Source: a bacterium CG_4_9_14_3_um_filter_65_15 (GTDB taxonomy: Bacteria > Krumholzibacteriota > Krumholzibacteriia > LZORAL124-64-63). Taken from it: a DNA stretch of 47,600 nucleotides. Shown here piece by piece: positions 8,179 through 16,529 of this stretch. The position numbers were made by a program, and so were the translations under genes. The stretch lies in contig PFVX01000089.1 of assembly GCA_002790835.1 (NCBI GenBank), positions 1 to 47,600 of the forward strand. The letters are read 5' to 3'. The notes beneath the pieces were generated by a model. It was not told where the DNA came from. It ran no database searches and was given only the letters and a program-made list of their open reading frames with translations. Numbering within the stretch: the stretch's first letter is position 1; the number at the start of each line of letters is the position of its first letter.

Positions 8179-9276
8179 TCAACCGGCGGATTTCCGCGCC
8201 TTACCTGCGGCCGCGGATCCGGACTCGGGCTCGGGCTCGGCAGCGGCTGCCTTTTCGGGGGCCACGGCACCCGGAAGGTTGACCCCGTATTCCTTGAAGA
8301 CCAGGGCCGTGATCTTGTCGTACAGGTCCGTGTTCTCCTTGAAGAACACCCGCACGTTTTCCCTCCCCTGCCCCAGACGTTCCTCACCGAAGCTGTACCA
8401 TGCTCCCGACTTCTGGATGACTCCGCACGCCACGCCCAGGTCGATGACATCGCCTTCCTTGCTGATCCCGTCGCCGTAGAGGATGTCGAACTCGGCCTTC
8501 TTGAACGGGGGGGCCACCTTGTTCTTCACGACCTTGACGCGCACCTGGTTGCCGATGACGTCCTCACCCTGGGTGATGGCCCCGATGCGGCGGATGTCCA
8601 GCCGCACCGAGCTGTAGAATTTCAGGGCGTTGCCGCCGGAAGTGGTTTCGGGGTTGCCGAACATGACCCCGATCTTCATCCGGATCTGGTTGGTGAACAG
8701 GACGAGAGTGTGGGTCTTGGAGATGGTGCCGGTGAGCTTGCGCAGAGCCTGGCTCATCAGACGCGCCTGCAGGCCCACGTGGGCGTCGCCCATTTCCCCT
8801 TCGATCTCCGCCCGCGGCACAAGGGCCGCCACCGAATCGATGACCAGGATGTCGACGGCTCCCGATCGCACAAGCATCTCGGTGATCTCCAGGGCCTGCT
8901 CACCGGTATCGGGCTGGCTGACCAGGAGGTTGTCGGTATCCACGCCCAATTTGCGCGCATAGGTGGGATCCATGGCGTGCTCGGCGTCGATGAAGACCGC
9001 CACCCCGCCGGTTTTCTGGCAGTTGGCAATGGTCGACAGGGCCACGGTGGTCTTGCCGCTCCCCTCGGGGCCGTAGATTTCGACCACCCGGCCCTTGGGC
9101 AGCCCGCCGATGCCCAGGGCGATGTCCAGCTTCGGACTCCCGGTGGAAATGGCGTCGAGGTTGTCGTAGATGCGGTTCTCACCCAGCATCATGATGGAGC
9201 CCTTGCCGAATTGCTTCTCGATCTGGGCGCGGGTCAGTTCCAGGGCCTTGGCCCGGTCATCCTTTTTGTCAGCCAT
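8179..9276 (-). CDS. recA: Recombinase RecA
   Basis: The 365-residue RecA is the central strand-exchange recombinase and SOS co-protease. The Walker A motif GPEGSGKT is at residues 69-76, Walker B near [10 protein letters not shown], and the conserved [19 protein letters not shown] and [13 protein letters not shown] (loop regions) are intact. The C-terminus is an Ala/Glu/Lys-rich tail. The ATG at 9276 follows AGGAG about 10 nt upstream. A leader of roughly 115 nt separates it from the predicted promoter. I found neither an E. coli-type CTGT-N8-ACAG nor a Bacillus-type GAAC-N4-GTTC SOS box, so LexA control is not evident from sequence. Confidence 0.98.
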   Translation of the reverse strand: MADKKDDRAKALELTRAQIEKQFGKGSIMMLGENRIYDNLDAISTGSPKLDIALGIGGLPKGRVVEIYGPEGSGKTTVALSTIANCQKTGGVAVFIDAEHAMDPTYARKLGVDTDNLLVSQPDTGEQALEITEMLVRSGAVDILVIDSVAALVPRAEIEGEMGDAHVGLQARLMSQALRKLTGTISKTHTLVLFTNQIRMKIGVMFGNPETTSGGNALKFYSSVRLDIRRIGAITQGEDVIGNQVRVKVVKNKVAPPFKKAEFDILYGDGISKEGDVIDLGVACGVIQKSGAWYSFGEERLGQGRENVRVFFKENTDLYDKITALVFKEYGVNLPGAVAPEKAAAAEPEPESGSAAAGKARKSAG

Positions 9277-9397
9277 ATGAAGTCCGCTCCTGACGGCCGG
9301 CAGCCTACCCGAATCCGGCCCTGATGAATGGTGATACCGCCCGGCGAAAACGAGTGCTGCCGGGTTCAGGCGACTGCAAAGCTCAAAATCGAGCCCG

Positions 9398-9427
9398 AAG
9401 ATAGCATGAACTCCCGACGGCGTGCAA
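9398..9427 (-). promoter_or_regulatory. Predicted sigma-70-type promoter for the recA operon
   Basis: On the minus strand TTGCAC and TATCTT are separated by 18 nt. The predicted start of transcription is near 9391, giving recA a leader of about 115 nt. No LexA-like palindrome overlaps it. Confidence 0.5.
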
Positions 9428-9441
9428 ACTGTTTTTTCGCC

Positions 9442-9996
9442 TTATTTTCGCAGGGCGAAAAATGACTCTTCCCGGTACCGGACGCCGCCGGAAACCGGAT
9501 GACTCGACAGCAGGCTGAAGCCCTCGACCGACCATGCCGGGAGTTCCCCCAGGTCCTTCAGGACAGGGGGGATCCCGCCGGTGTCCGGCCCTCGTCTGGC
9601 CCCGCGCGCCAGGGTCAGATGGGGTCGAAAAGGACGCCGATCACAGGGACCATCTGGCCATACCTCGTGGGCGGTGTGCCGGATGCGATCGGCCAGTCGG
9701 GCCAACCCGCCGTCATCCTGGAGCTGCAAATCGAGCACCCGCAGAGGCCCGTGAGCGGGGAATTGCCCCGGGGGACCGATGCGCAGGTCGAATACCGGAA
9801 CTTCCGTCGACCACAACATGGCCGCGGACAGGGCCTTGCAACGATCCGGCGGCCAGGGCCCGAGAAACTGCAGGGTCACGTGCCAGTTTTCGGCCGGCAC
9901 CCGACGCAGCTGCGGCCATGGCCCCCCGGCGTCAAGGCGGGATGTCAATTCCCCGCGGACACGGTCCGGGAGCATGACACCCAAAAAAACCCTCAT
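9442..9996 (-). CDS. thpR: RNA 2',3'-cyclic phosphodiesterase (2H family)
   Basis: ThpR/LigT-type enzymes open 2',3'-cyclic phosphates on RNA. The 184-residue protein has the two diagnostic HxT motifs: HVTL at residue 39 and HLTL at residue 126, which together form the 2H active site. Its length matches the family. The ATG at 9996 overlaps the cinA stop by four bases (ATGA). The cinA-thpR neighbourhood, often with recA next to it, is common in bacteria. Confidence 0.92.
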   Translation of the reverse strand: MRVFLGVMLPDRVRGELTSRLDAGGPWPQLRRVPAENWHVTLQFLGPWPPDRCKALSAAMLWSTEVPVFDLRIGPPGQFPAHGPLRVLDLQLQDDGGLARLADRIRHTAHEVWPDGPCDRRPFRPHLTLARGARRGPDTGGIPPVLKDLGELPAWSVEGFSLLSSHPVSGGVRYREESFFALRK

Positions 9997-11285
9997 GGCC
10001 CGGCCGGCCAGGCAAGGGGCAGCAACCAGGGATCCCGGTCTGCTCCGAATTCCTGGACTCGGCGCAGGGTGTCCAGGGCGGCGGCCACCGTCAGCAACCG
10101 GTTGCGCTCCCGATCGGCCGGGAACCGGTAGGCGTGAGCCCAGGTTGTGGGACCCCCGGCATCCTGGCTGGATACGGCCATCCAGGTGGTACCGACGGGG
10201 TTGGCCGGTGAGCCGCCCCCGGGTCCGGAGATCCCGCTGACGGCGATGGCGTGGGTGCAGCCCAGGCGTTCGCGGCACCCGTCGGCCATGGCCCGGACCA
10301 CCGGCTCGCTGACGGCCCCGTCCACGGCCAGGGTCGCCGGCGACACCCCCAACAGGCCAGTTTTCACTTCATCGGCATAGACAAGGAATCCGCCCCGGAA
10401 AAAACCCGAGGAGCCACCGTGGGAGGTCAAGGCACCCCCGATCAGACCGGCGGTGCACGATTCCGCCACACCGCAGGTGTGACCGGCCTGCAGCATCCGC
10501 TCCTGGACGACCAGGGGCAGATCCTGGGTGCCGCGGTTGAACACCAAAGGCCCGAGAGCGACATCGAGGGCCTCGCCCAGGTCGCCGAGGCCTCCGGCCT
10601 TGTCCGTGGCCGCAACCCGCACATCCACGCCCCAGTCGGTCACCCACCAGGACCAATGGAGGTCCGGCTGGGCATCCCGCAAGGGGCCGCACAGACGCAC
10701 GACCTCCATCTCGGTGACCTGGGCGCAGCGCCTGACGAGGATGTCCCGAGCCGTCGGCAACACCCCCTTGGCGTCCAGTTCCGCCAGGACCACCGGCAAC
10801 AGGCCGTCCACCTCGAGGGGAAACCCGGGGAGCATCGCCAGCCAGCGCTCCCGGAGTCGACCCACCAGCCCGGGTGCCGACCCGACGGGGTTGGGCAACG
10901 CCTTCAATCCTGCCGGAACCCGACCCTGCAGGGCCGCCGTGGACGGCAGAGGCCGGCCCCGGAGCCGAAAACGCTCACAGACATATTCCAGAGCCTGATC
11001 GTCCGGGCACACGGCAACCCCGGCCCAGGTCGCCACGGCCTCTCGGGTCAGATCATCCGGGGTGGAACCCAGCCCCCCGCACAGGAACACAAGCTCCCCG
11101 GCACGGGTCTGATCCAGGGCCGCGGCGATGGCATCGGGCTGATCGGGCACCGACTGAACCAGGCGGGTCCGCACGGCGTGCCCACCCAGCGCCCGCTGGA
11201 TCCGGCGGCTGTTGGTGTCCACCGTCCGGCCCTCGAGGAGTTCGTCACCCACGGCGATGATGCAAACCCCGACGGCCGCTTCCAT
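9993..11285 (-). CDS. cinA: CinA-like protein (nicotinamide-nucleotide amidohydrolase family)
   Basis: Full-length CinA of 430 residues. The N-terminal MoaB/MogA-like domain contains IIAVGDELLEGRTVDTN and CGGLGSTPDDLT. The C-terminal PncC-type amidase domain has AESCTAGLIG, VYADEVKTGLLGV and AVSGISGPGGG. The C-terminal domain deamidates NMN in pyridine nucleotide recycling, and the N-terminal domain can carry ADP-ribose pyrophosphatase activity in some species. The ATG at 11285 shares one base with the pgpA stop (TGATG) and has a good G-rich ribosome site; a GTG at 11297 is the alternative. Confidence 0.93.
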   Translation of the reverse strand: MEAAVGVCIIAVGDELLEGRTVDTNSRRIQRALGGHAVRTRLVQSVPDQPDAIAAALDQTRAGELVFLCGGLGSTPDDLTREAVATWAGVAVCPDDQALEYVCERFRLRGRPLPSTAALQGRVPAGLKALPNPVGSAPGLVGRLRERWLAMLPGFPLEVDGLLPVVLAELDAKGVLPTARDILVRRCAQVTEMEVVRLCGPLRDAQPDLHWSWWVTDWGVDVRVAATDKAGGLGDLGEALDVALGPLVFNRGTQDLPLVVQERMLQAGHTCGVAESCTAGLIGGALTSHGGSSGFFRGGFLVYADEVKTGLLGVSPATLAVDGAVSEPVVRAMADGCRERLGCTHAIAVSGISGPGGGSPANPVGTTWMAVSSQDAGGPTTWAHAYRFPADRERNRLLTVAAALDTLRRVQEFGADRDPWLLPLAWPAGP

Positions 11286-11770
11286 CAAAGCCCCCACCCC
11301 GCGCGTGCCAGGAGCAGCAGCGTCAGATGGGTGGCCAGGCAGGCCTGGATTCCGGCGCCGATATCATCGGCCATGATTCCCAGCCCACCCCCTCCACCGA
11401 GCTTTTCCAACCGGCGCACACCCAGCGGCTTGAGGATGTCGAAGAAACGGAACCAGAAGAATCCCAGGACGAAACCCCAGGGGCTTGCGGTCACGCCGAG
11501 GAAGGTAACCAGCATGCCCGCGATCTCGTCGATGACCACCAGGGATGGGTCCTCTCCGTGGATGCGTTCCAGGGCGCCGGCGATGGGAATACCGATACCC
11601 GTCACCACGACCAGCATGGCCACGGTCATCCACCAGGGGATGGCGCCGAACGCGGTCCAGGCCAACCACCACAGCACGGTGAAGGCGAAGCTGGCGACGG
11701 TCGCCGGAGCAAACGGCGCAAAGCCGGTGCCGAAAAACGTTCCCAATGCGTACAACGAAAAGCGGGACAT
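11285..11770 (-). CDS. pgpA: Phosphatidylglycerophosphatase A
   Basis: PgpA removes the phosphate of phosphatidylglycerophosphate at the inner membrane to give phosphatidylglycerol. The 161-residue product has several membrane helices and the family signatures GTGFAPFAPATVAS near the N-terminus, VIDEIAGM in the middle and the C-terminal MADDIGAGIQA. The ATG at 11770 follows GGAAGGAAATTC. The mglA terminator lies immediately upstream, so this pgpA-cinA-thpR unit either uses a promoter inside that short gap or relies on readthrough. Confidence 0.92.
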   Translation of the reverse strand: MSRFSLYALGTFFGTGFAPFAPATVASFAFTVLWWLAWTAFGAIPWWMTVAMLVVVTGIGIPIAGALERIHGEDPSLVVIDEIAGMLVTFLGVTASPWGFVLGFFWFRFFDILKPLGVRRLEKLGGGGGLGIMADDIGAGIQACLATHLTLLLLARAGWGL

Positions 11771-11792
11771 GAATTTCCTTCCGGAATCCGGC

Positions 11793-11828
11793 CAAAAACG
11801 CAACAACCCCCGGCGGGATTGCCGGGGG
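11793..11828 (-). terminator. Intrinsic terminator after mglA
   Basis: On the minus strand an 8-bp GC stem CCCCCGGC/GCCGGGGG with a 6-nt loop is followed by TTGTTGCGTTTTT. The interrupted T-tract suggests incomplete termination, allowing some flow into pgpA. Confidence 0.75.
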
Positions 11829-11869
11829 CTGCATGATAACAAGGGGGCCGGGCGGGTGCCCGCAAAAAA

Positions 11870-12454
11870 TCAGGTCGTCTGGAGCTGGCGCAGAATCTGT
11901 TTCGCCACACACTTGAGGGTATCGAAGACCCCGTCGCCCTTGACGGCGATCGCTTCGAAATTCTCGTAACCCTCGGGGTTCAGCTCCTCCACGAGTTCGG
12001 AAACCGGAAGGGCGTCGGGCATGTCGCGCTTGTTCCACTGCATGACGAAGGGGATCTGTTCCAGGCTCAGATCGTATTCCTTGAGGTTGTCGTGCAGGTT
12101 GTACAGGGCTTCGATGTTCGCGTCGAAACGGGACTCGCTGCTGTCGGCCACGAACACGATGCCGTCCACCCCGCGCAGGATCAGCTTGCGGCTGGCGTTG
12201 TAGTAGACCTGGCCCGGCACGGTGTAGAGGTGGAAACGGGTCTTGAAGCCCTTGACCTCCCCCAGCTCCAACGGCAGGAAATCGAAAAAGAGGGTGCGAT
12301 CCATTTCCGTGGCGAGGGTCACCAGCTTGCCCTTGGTCTCGGGCGCCAGCTTCTCGTACACGTATTGGATGTTGCTCGTCTTGCCGCCCAGGCCGGGACC
12401 GTAGTACACGACCTTGCAGTTGATCTCACGCGATGAATAGTTGATCAGCGACAC
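11870..12454 (-). CDS. mglA: MglA small GTPase, cell polarity
   Basis: MglA is a Ras-like GTPase that sets cell polarity and directs motility machinery, e.g. in Myxococcus and Bdellovibrio. The 194-residue product has the P-loop GPGLGGKT at 19-26, the unusual TVPGQ in place of the canonical DxxG motif (typical for MglA), and WNKRD as the guanine-specificity motif. I chose the GTG at 12454 because it gives the family N-terminus (SLINYSSREINCK) and lies behind AAAGGGG; an in-frame ATG at 12499 would add 15 residues. MglB, its GTPase-activating partner, is 48 nt upstream. Confidence 0.93.
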   Translation of the reverse strand: MSLINYSSREINCKVVYYGPGLGGKTSNIQYVYEKLAPETKGKLVTLATEMDRTLFFDFLPLELGEVKGFKTRFHLYTVPGQVYYNASRKLILRGVDGIVFVADSSESRFDANIEALYNLHDNLKEYDLSLEQIPFVMQWNKRDMPDALPVSELVEELNPEGYENFEAIAVKGDGVFDTLKCVAKQILRQLQTT

Positions 12455-12502
12455 GGCGTTTCCCCTTTGGATTGCCGAAACATGGAGCCGAAGCTCCATT
12501 CA

Positions 12503-13000
12503 TCAATCTGCGAACAGGCTGTCGATTTCCGCCTCCACCTCGCGGGTGAAGGTTTCGTCGAAGGCGTCGTATTCCTCGTTGCGGAACTCCAGTTTGTCGT
12601 AGAGCCCCTCGATGATCTTGTCGAGCTCAGCCACCGCATGCCGCACCCGCAGGCGCACCAGGCCCAGGGTCGTCCCCTTGTCGAAAAGGACCACCAGAAC
12701 CACACCCTTGGCGATCTTGCCCAGGAACATGGAGTCCTTGGCGCCCTGGTGGTAAAGGGTGCTGAAATCGTCTTCGCCGATGAGCCGGGCCAGCTGGTAG
12801 TTGGCCTCGAAATCGGCGGCGCACAGGGAGGCGAAGCTGGTCAGATCAAAGTCCACGTCGGGGCCGCAATGGCTCACCAGCTGGCCCGTGCGGTCGATGA
12901 GTACCACATTGCCGGCCTTGCTGCTCTTGAGCAGGTCATCCAACACGTTGTTGATGGCCCAAAAATCTTCTTCGAAGATGGCCCACTCGGCTCTGACCAT
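12503..13000 (-). CDS. mglB: MglB-like Roadblock/LC7 protein, GAP of MglA
   Basis: MglB is a Roadblock-fold dimer that activates MglA GTP hydrolysis and marks the lagging cell pole. The 165-residue protein has the Roadblock pattern NVVLIDRTGQLVSHCG after an N-terminal helix, a central FSTLYHQGAKDSMF strand-helix region and VVLVVLFDKGTTLGLVRLRV. It ends in a longer acidic C-terminal helix region than minimal Roadblock proteins. The ATG at 13000 follows GGGAG; the frame is open further up but only to a TTG at 13057. The gene order mglB-mglA is conserved, and the two should be co-expressed. Confidence 0.9.
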   Translation of the reverse strand: MVRAEWAIFEEDFWAINNVLDDLLKSSKAGNVVLIDRTGQLVSHCGPDVDFDLTSFASLCAADFEANYQLARLIGEDDFSTLYHQGAKDSMFLGKIAKGVVLVVLFDKGTTLGLVRLRVRHAVAELDKIIEGLYDKLEFRNEEYDAFDETFTREVEAEIDSLFAD

Positions 13001-13122
13001 GGATACAGCTCCCGTGGCGCCAAAGGCGCCCTGGTGTTCCGGAGACGTCAGCTTCAACCGGGATATCGGCAGGGCAACGAGGGACTTGAACCAAAACTCC
13101 GGCGACCAGGACGGAGGGAGAC

Positions 13123-13749
13123 TCAGAAGGCGCGGCGGAACTGATAGGCCCGCTGGAGGGTGACTTCATCGGTGTAGGCCAGGGATCCGCCGACGGGGAT
13201 CCCCGTGGCCAGCCGGCTCAGTTCCAGGTCCCGATCCTCGCAGAGCTGCTGGATGTACAAGGCCGTGGTCTCTCCCTCCACGCTCGCATCCAGGGCGATG
13301 ATGACCTCCCGCACCGGATCCTCTTCCATCCTTTGGATCAGGCGGTCAAAGGGCAGGTCGCGCGCCCGCACCCCGTCTAGGGGTGAAAGCAACCGGCCCA
13401 GCACGAAGTAGCGCCCCCGGAAGAATCCACCCTTCTCGAAGGGCAGGATATCGACGGGGCTGGACACGATGCACAGCAGGGCGGAGTCACGCCGCGTCGA
13501 AGTGCAGATGCGGCAAGGGTCGGCTTCGGTGATGGCGCCGCAGTTCGAACAGTGACGGACCTGTTGAATCGCCGTTTCGATGGCGGCGGCGAGGTCGTGT
13601 GCCCCGCCCGTGGCGTCCACCAGGTGCAGGGCGATGCGGGTGGCGGACTTGCGCCCCAGACCCGGCAGGCGACCAAGGCTGCGCACCAGATCTTCCAGGG
13701 CGGGCGACTGGAATTCGCCGCCGTCGTTGGGGAAATCCCCCGGAGACAC
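13123..13749 (-). CDS. recR: Recombination mediator RecR
   Basis: RecR works with RecO/RecF to load RecA on gapped DNA. The 208-residue protein has the N-terminal helix-hairpin-helix (LGRLPGLGRKSATRIALHL), the four-cysteine zinc site C67-C70-C79-C82 and a Toprim domain starting near residue 92. A Walker-B-like C-terminal segment TGIPVGGSLAYTDEVTL follows. Its GTG start at 13749 lies 3 nt after the ybaB stop, so translation is coupled. dnaX-ybaB-recR is one of the most conserved bacterial gene strings. Confidence 0.96.
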   Translation of the reverse strand: MSPGDFPNDGGEFQSPALEDLVRSLGRLPGLGRKSATRIALHLVDATGGAHDLAAAIETAIQQVRHCSNCGAITEADPCRICTSTRRDSALLCIVSSPVDILPFEKGGFFRGRYFVLGRLLSPLDGVRARDLPFDRLIQRMEEDPVREVIIALDASVEGETTALYIQQLCEDRDLELSRLATGIPVGGSLAYTDEVTLQRAYQFRRAF

Positions 13750-13752
13750 GGC

Positions 13753-14076
13753 CTACCCCATCCCCGGCAGGTTCATGCCGGGAAGGTTCATGCCGCCGGT
13801 GACGGAGCCCATCTGCTCGGCGGTCATCTCGTCCACCTTCTTGACACCCTCGTTCACCGCAGCGACGATCAGATCCTGCAGGAATTCGATATCGTCGGGG
13901 TCCATGGCCTCCGGGGCAATGGTGAGGGACTTGAGCTGGTGCTTGCCGTCCATGACCACCTTGACCTGTCCCCCGGCCACTTCCGCGGAAACCTCTTTCT
14001 GGGCCAATTCCTCCTGGGCCTGGGCCATCTTGGCCTGCATCTGCTGGGCCTGTTTCATGAGCATGCGCATATCCAT
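13753..14076 (-). CDS. ybaB: YbaB/EbfC nucleoid-associated protein
   Basis: Small dimeric DNA-binding protein of the YbaB/EbfC family, thought to bind the nucleoid. The 107-residue product begins with the Met/Gln-rich helix MLMKQAQQMQAKM, then VTGG-type segments and a core with IAPEAMDPDDIEFLQDLIVAAVN. It ends in an imperfectly duplicated MNLPG tail. The ATG at 14076 follows GGGAGAG; longer in-frame starts fall in the dnaX-ybaB gap. It sits between dnaX and recR as in most bacteria. Confidence 0.94.
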   Translation of the reverse strand: MDMRMLMKQAQQMQAKMAQAQEELAQKEVSAEVAGGQVKVVMDGKHQLKSLTIAPEAMDPDDIEFLQDLIVAAVNEGVKKVDEMTAEQMGSVTGGMNLPGMNLPGMG

Positions 14077-14128
14077 GGCGTCTCTCCCGGCCTCAAGGGC
14101 CACGTTGCGGAGGATCCGGCAACCCCGA

Positions 14129-15841
14129 TCAGTCGGTCGGATCCTGCCAACGATCCCGCTCCCCATCGGGCAGGGGGGCGGCATCCATCATTTCCACCAG
14201 GCTACCGAGGGCGGGGTCCTCGGCACAAGCTTGTTTCAATTCCTCGCTCTGGGTCGGCGCGACTTCCCGGCGGATTCCTTCGGTGATATTTTCTTCCTGG
14301 CCACGCTCTCCCAGGACCAGCTCCACCCGGACCTCCTGCTGCCACAGCTTGGCGGCCAGGGCGGCGACCCGGTCGCAGTCACCGCGGATGCTGCCGACCT
14401 GGAACTCCTTGTCCGCAGCGAAGGCGATGATCAGCCGGCCACTGTCGGGATCAAAGGAGGGCAAGCCGTTCATGAGGCAGGCCCCGACACGGGGGGCCTT
14501 CTGCATGAGGACTTCGATCAGCCGGGTCCACCCGGGAACCGTGTCGGCCGCGGCACCGGCAGGCGAAGAGGGGAACATTCCCCCAGCCGGAATCTCCGCG
14601 GCGCCCTGTTGGCTCGATTTCGTTCCGGCGGAACCACCCTTGGTTTCGCCCCTGCTCGTCTGAGGCCGCCGGTCACCCGCGCCCGAGGCGCCGCCACCGG
14701 CACCGGGAGCCAGCTGGCCGAGCCTGCGGGCCAGATCAGCCAGCAGGACCCGCGACTCGAAGCGGGTGTATTCGACCACGGCGGCTTCCAGCAGGATCCG
14801 CGGCTGGGTGCTGCGGTGAATGCGCTCGAAGTGGCCGCTGGCCCGTTCGATCAGCGCCAGCAGATCCTGTTCGCTGAAGGCTGCGGCTTGTCCGCCGAGG
14901 CGAGACAACTGGTCGGCGGGCAGGTCCACCATGCGGGCCAGCTCGGCATCGATCTTCAGCAGCATGAGGTTGCGGAAATTCGTGACGATGCCCCGGGCAA
15001 AGGTGCCCAGGCTCTGCCCCGCCCGCGCCAGGTCGTCAACCAGGGCCAGACCGGCCACGGGATCGCGGGCAATGACGGCGTCGTTGAGGTCGAGGTAGAC
15101 CTCACTGCGGATCAGGCCGAAGGCGCCGACCACGGCCTCCTCGGTGACCTCTCCCTCGCTGGCGGCCAACATCTGATCCAGCAGGCTCAGGCCGTCGCGC
15201 AGACTTCCCTCGGCCAGGGAGACCAGCGTGCGCAGGGCTCCCGGAGCCAGCTTCACGCCCTCGGCGCCGGCGACCTCGGAAAGACGGCCGGAGAGTTCCT
15301 CCTGGCTCAGCAGGCGGAAATCGAACCGCTGGCAACGCGAGATGATGGTCCGGGGAATCTTGTGGACTTCGGTGGTGGCGAAGAAGAAGAAGACCCTTGC
15401 CGGCGGTTCTTCCAGAATTTTCAGCAGGGCGTTGAAGGCCCCCTTGGACAGCATGTGGACTTCGTCGATGATGAAGACGCGACTGCTGCCTTCGCTGGGC
15501 GAATACTGCGCCATGTCCCGCAACTCGCGGATGTTGTCGACACCCGTGTTGCTGGCCGCGTCGATCTCCAGAACGTCCAGGTAACCGCCGCGGGCGATGG
15601 CCCGGCAGCTCTCACACTCCCCGCAGGGATCGCCCTCGGCGGGCCGGGGGCAGTTGATCGCCTTGGCCAGCAGTCGCGCCACGGTGGTCTTGCCGCAGCC
15701 CCGCGGTCCGCTGAACAGATAGGCGTGGCTGAGTTTGTCGCGGCGCACGGCGGCGCGGAGAGTGTCGGTGACGTGGGCCTGGCCCACCACCTGGGCGAAG
15801 GTCTCGGGCCGGTACTTGCGGGCAATGGCTTCGTAAGACAT
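14129..15841 (-). CDS. dnaX: DNA polymerase III subunit gamma/tau
   Basis: The clamp-loader ATPase and replisome organiser. The 570-residue protein has Walker A GPRGCGKT at 45-52 and the zinc cysteines C64, C73, C76 and C79. It also has the Walker B region FIIDEVHMLS, the SRC sensor motif in TIISRCQRFDF and domain III. From about residue 375 a Gly/Ser-rich linker leads into a divergent C-terminal tau region. I saw no obvious A-rich slippery site for a gamma frameshift. The ATG at 15841 follows GGAG. A perfect 10-bp hairpin (15873-15895) sits in its leader. Confidence 0.97.
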   Translation of the reverse strand: MSYEAIARKYRPETFAQVVGQAHVTDTLRAAVRRDKLSHAYLFSGPRGCGKTTVARLLAKAINCPRPAEGDPCGECESCRAIARGGYLDVLEIDAASNTGVDNIRELRDMAQYSPSEGSSRVFIIDEVHMLSKGAFNALLKILEEPPARVFFFFATTEVHKIPRTIISRCQRFDFRLLSQEELSGRLSEVAGAEGVKLAPGALRTLVSLAEGSLRDGLSLLDQMLAASEGEVTEEAVVGAFGLIRSEVYLDLNDAVIARDPVAGLALVDDLARAGQSLGTFARGIVTNFRNLMLLKIDAELARMVDLPADQLSRLGGQAAAFSEQDLLALIERASGHFERIHRSTQPRILLEAAVVEYTRFESRVLLADLARRLGQLAPGAGGGASGAGDRRPQTSRGETKGGSAGTKSSQQGAAEIPAGGMFPSSPAGAAADTVPGWTRLIEVLMQKAPRVGACLMNGLPSFDPDSGRLIIAFAADKEFQVGSIRGDCDRVAALAAKLWQQEVRVELVLGERGQEENITEGIRREVAPTQSEELKQACAEDPALGSLVEMMDAAPLPDGERDRWQDPTD

Positions 15842-15872
15842 GGCGCTCCAGGGGCTAATTGCACAACCACGC

Positions 15873-15895
15873 CAGCGGCCCGCTACGGGCCGCTG
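15873..15895 (-). promoter_or_regulatory. Perfect hairpin between SRP RNA and dnaX
   Basis: A 10-bp perfect inverted repeat CAGCGGCCCG/CGGGCCGCTG encloses a 3-nt loop, 31 nt upstream of the dnaX ATG. On the minus strand no T-tract follows, so it is more likely an RNA 3'-end or processing structure, or a leader hairpin, than a standard intrinsic terminator. Confidence 0.5.
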
Positions 15896-15976
15896 CCGGA
15901 TGCGGTGATATCGGGGTTCACATTACCACGCAGGGAGCCCGGGGCCAAGGGAACCTGCGGTGGATCGGGAAAAGGT

Positions 15977-16073
15977 GGGCCAGGCTGGCGGCGCACACGT
16001 CGAAGGGAACGTACCGCTGCTACTTTCCAGTCCTGACGGAATTAGTGCTCCGGCGTCACACCGGGCCTGGCCC
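15977..16073 (-). ncRNA. ffs: Signal recognition particle 4.5S RNA
   Basis: The minus strand gives a 97-nt hairpin RNA. The ends GGGCCAGGC and GCCTGGCCC pair perfectly. The apex carries the conserved SRP domain IV sequence GTCAGGACTGGAAAGTAGCAGC, broken here as GTCAGGACTGG and AAAGTAGCAGC. The GGAA tetraloop is closed by a U-A pair where E. coli has C-G, a compensated change. Its small size is the E. coli type without an Alu domain. It lies between tRNA-Ala and dnaX, the same tadA-SRP RNA-dnaX neighbourhood known in Firmicutes. It pairs with Ffh to target membrane proteins. Confidence 0.92.
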
Positions 16074-16109
16074 ATCATGCCTGCGGCCTGAGTCGGCAGG
16101 CCGAATGGT

Positions 16110-16185
16110 TGGTGGAGATGAGCGGGCTCGAACCGCCGACCTCCTCGTTGCGAACGAGGCGCTCTCCCAGCTGAGCTACATCCCC
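16110..16185 (-). tRNA. tRNA-Ala (anticodon CGC)
   Basis: Full cloverleaf on the minus strand: acceptor GGGGATG/CATCTCC, D-arm GCTCAGCTGGGAGAGC, anticodon stem CCTCG/CGAGG around TTCGCAA (anticodon CGC, reading GCG), and CCA encoded. It is the last tRNA of the promoter-led group Ser(GGA)-Ser(CGA)-Ala before the SRP RNA. Confidence 0.95.
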
Positions 16186-16253
16186 AACCGTGATATCCCG
16201 TCCGCCACACATCCAGAGGTGCGGCGGGTATCGGCGCCAAGCGCCGCAAAAAC

Positions 16254-16343
16254 TGGCGGAGAGGCAGGGATTCGAACCCTGGGAACTCCAAAGAGCTCAA
16301 CGGTTTTCGAGACCGCCCCGTTCAACCGCTCCGGCACCTCTCC
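16254..16343 (-). tRNA. tRNA-Ser (anticodon CGA)
   Basis: Class II tRNA on the minus strand with acceptor GGAGAGG/CCTCTCC, anticodon loop CTCGAAA (CGA, reading UCG), a long variable arm and encoded CCA. It lies 34 nt after tRNA-Ser(GGA) in the same transcription unit. Confidence 0.95.
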
Positions 16344-16377
16344 CCATGATGTGTCCTCGCCGCGGCCCGGTCGCCGC

Positions 16378-16465
<88 letters not shown>

Positions 16466-16482
16466 ACCCAGGCAGATCGGGG

Positions 16483-16511
16483 AATATAGCACCGGATTTC
16501 GGCAAAAGCAA
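16483..16511 (-). promoter_or_regulatory. Predicted promoter of the tRNA-Ser/Ser/Ala-SRP RNA unit
   Basis: The minus strand shows TTGCTT and TATATT with 17-nt spacing, placing the transcription start about 11 nt before tRNA-Ser(GGA). It lies between the tadA stop and the first tRNA. No intrinsic terminator is visible before the SRP RNA, so all four RNAs may be one transcript. Confidence 0.7.
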
Positions 16512-16529
16512 CCAACCCGGAAACACCTC

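Noticed and set aside
9277-9441. SOS (LexA) box upstream of recA
   Set aside because: Neither CTGT-N8-ACAG nor GAAC-N4-GTTC nor a clear palindrome was found at the promoter; other LexA motifs cannot be ruled out.
13580-16036. Very long open frame on the plus strand (818 codons)
   Set aside because: Antisense to recR, ybaB and dnaX, all confidently identified; it runs through the SRP RNA region and has no domain.
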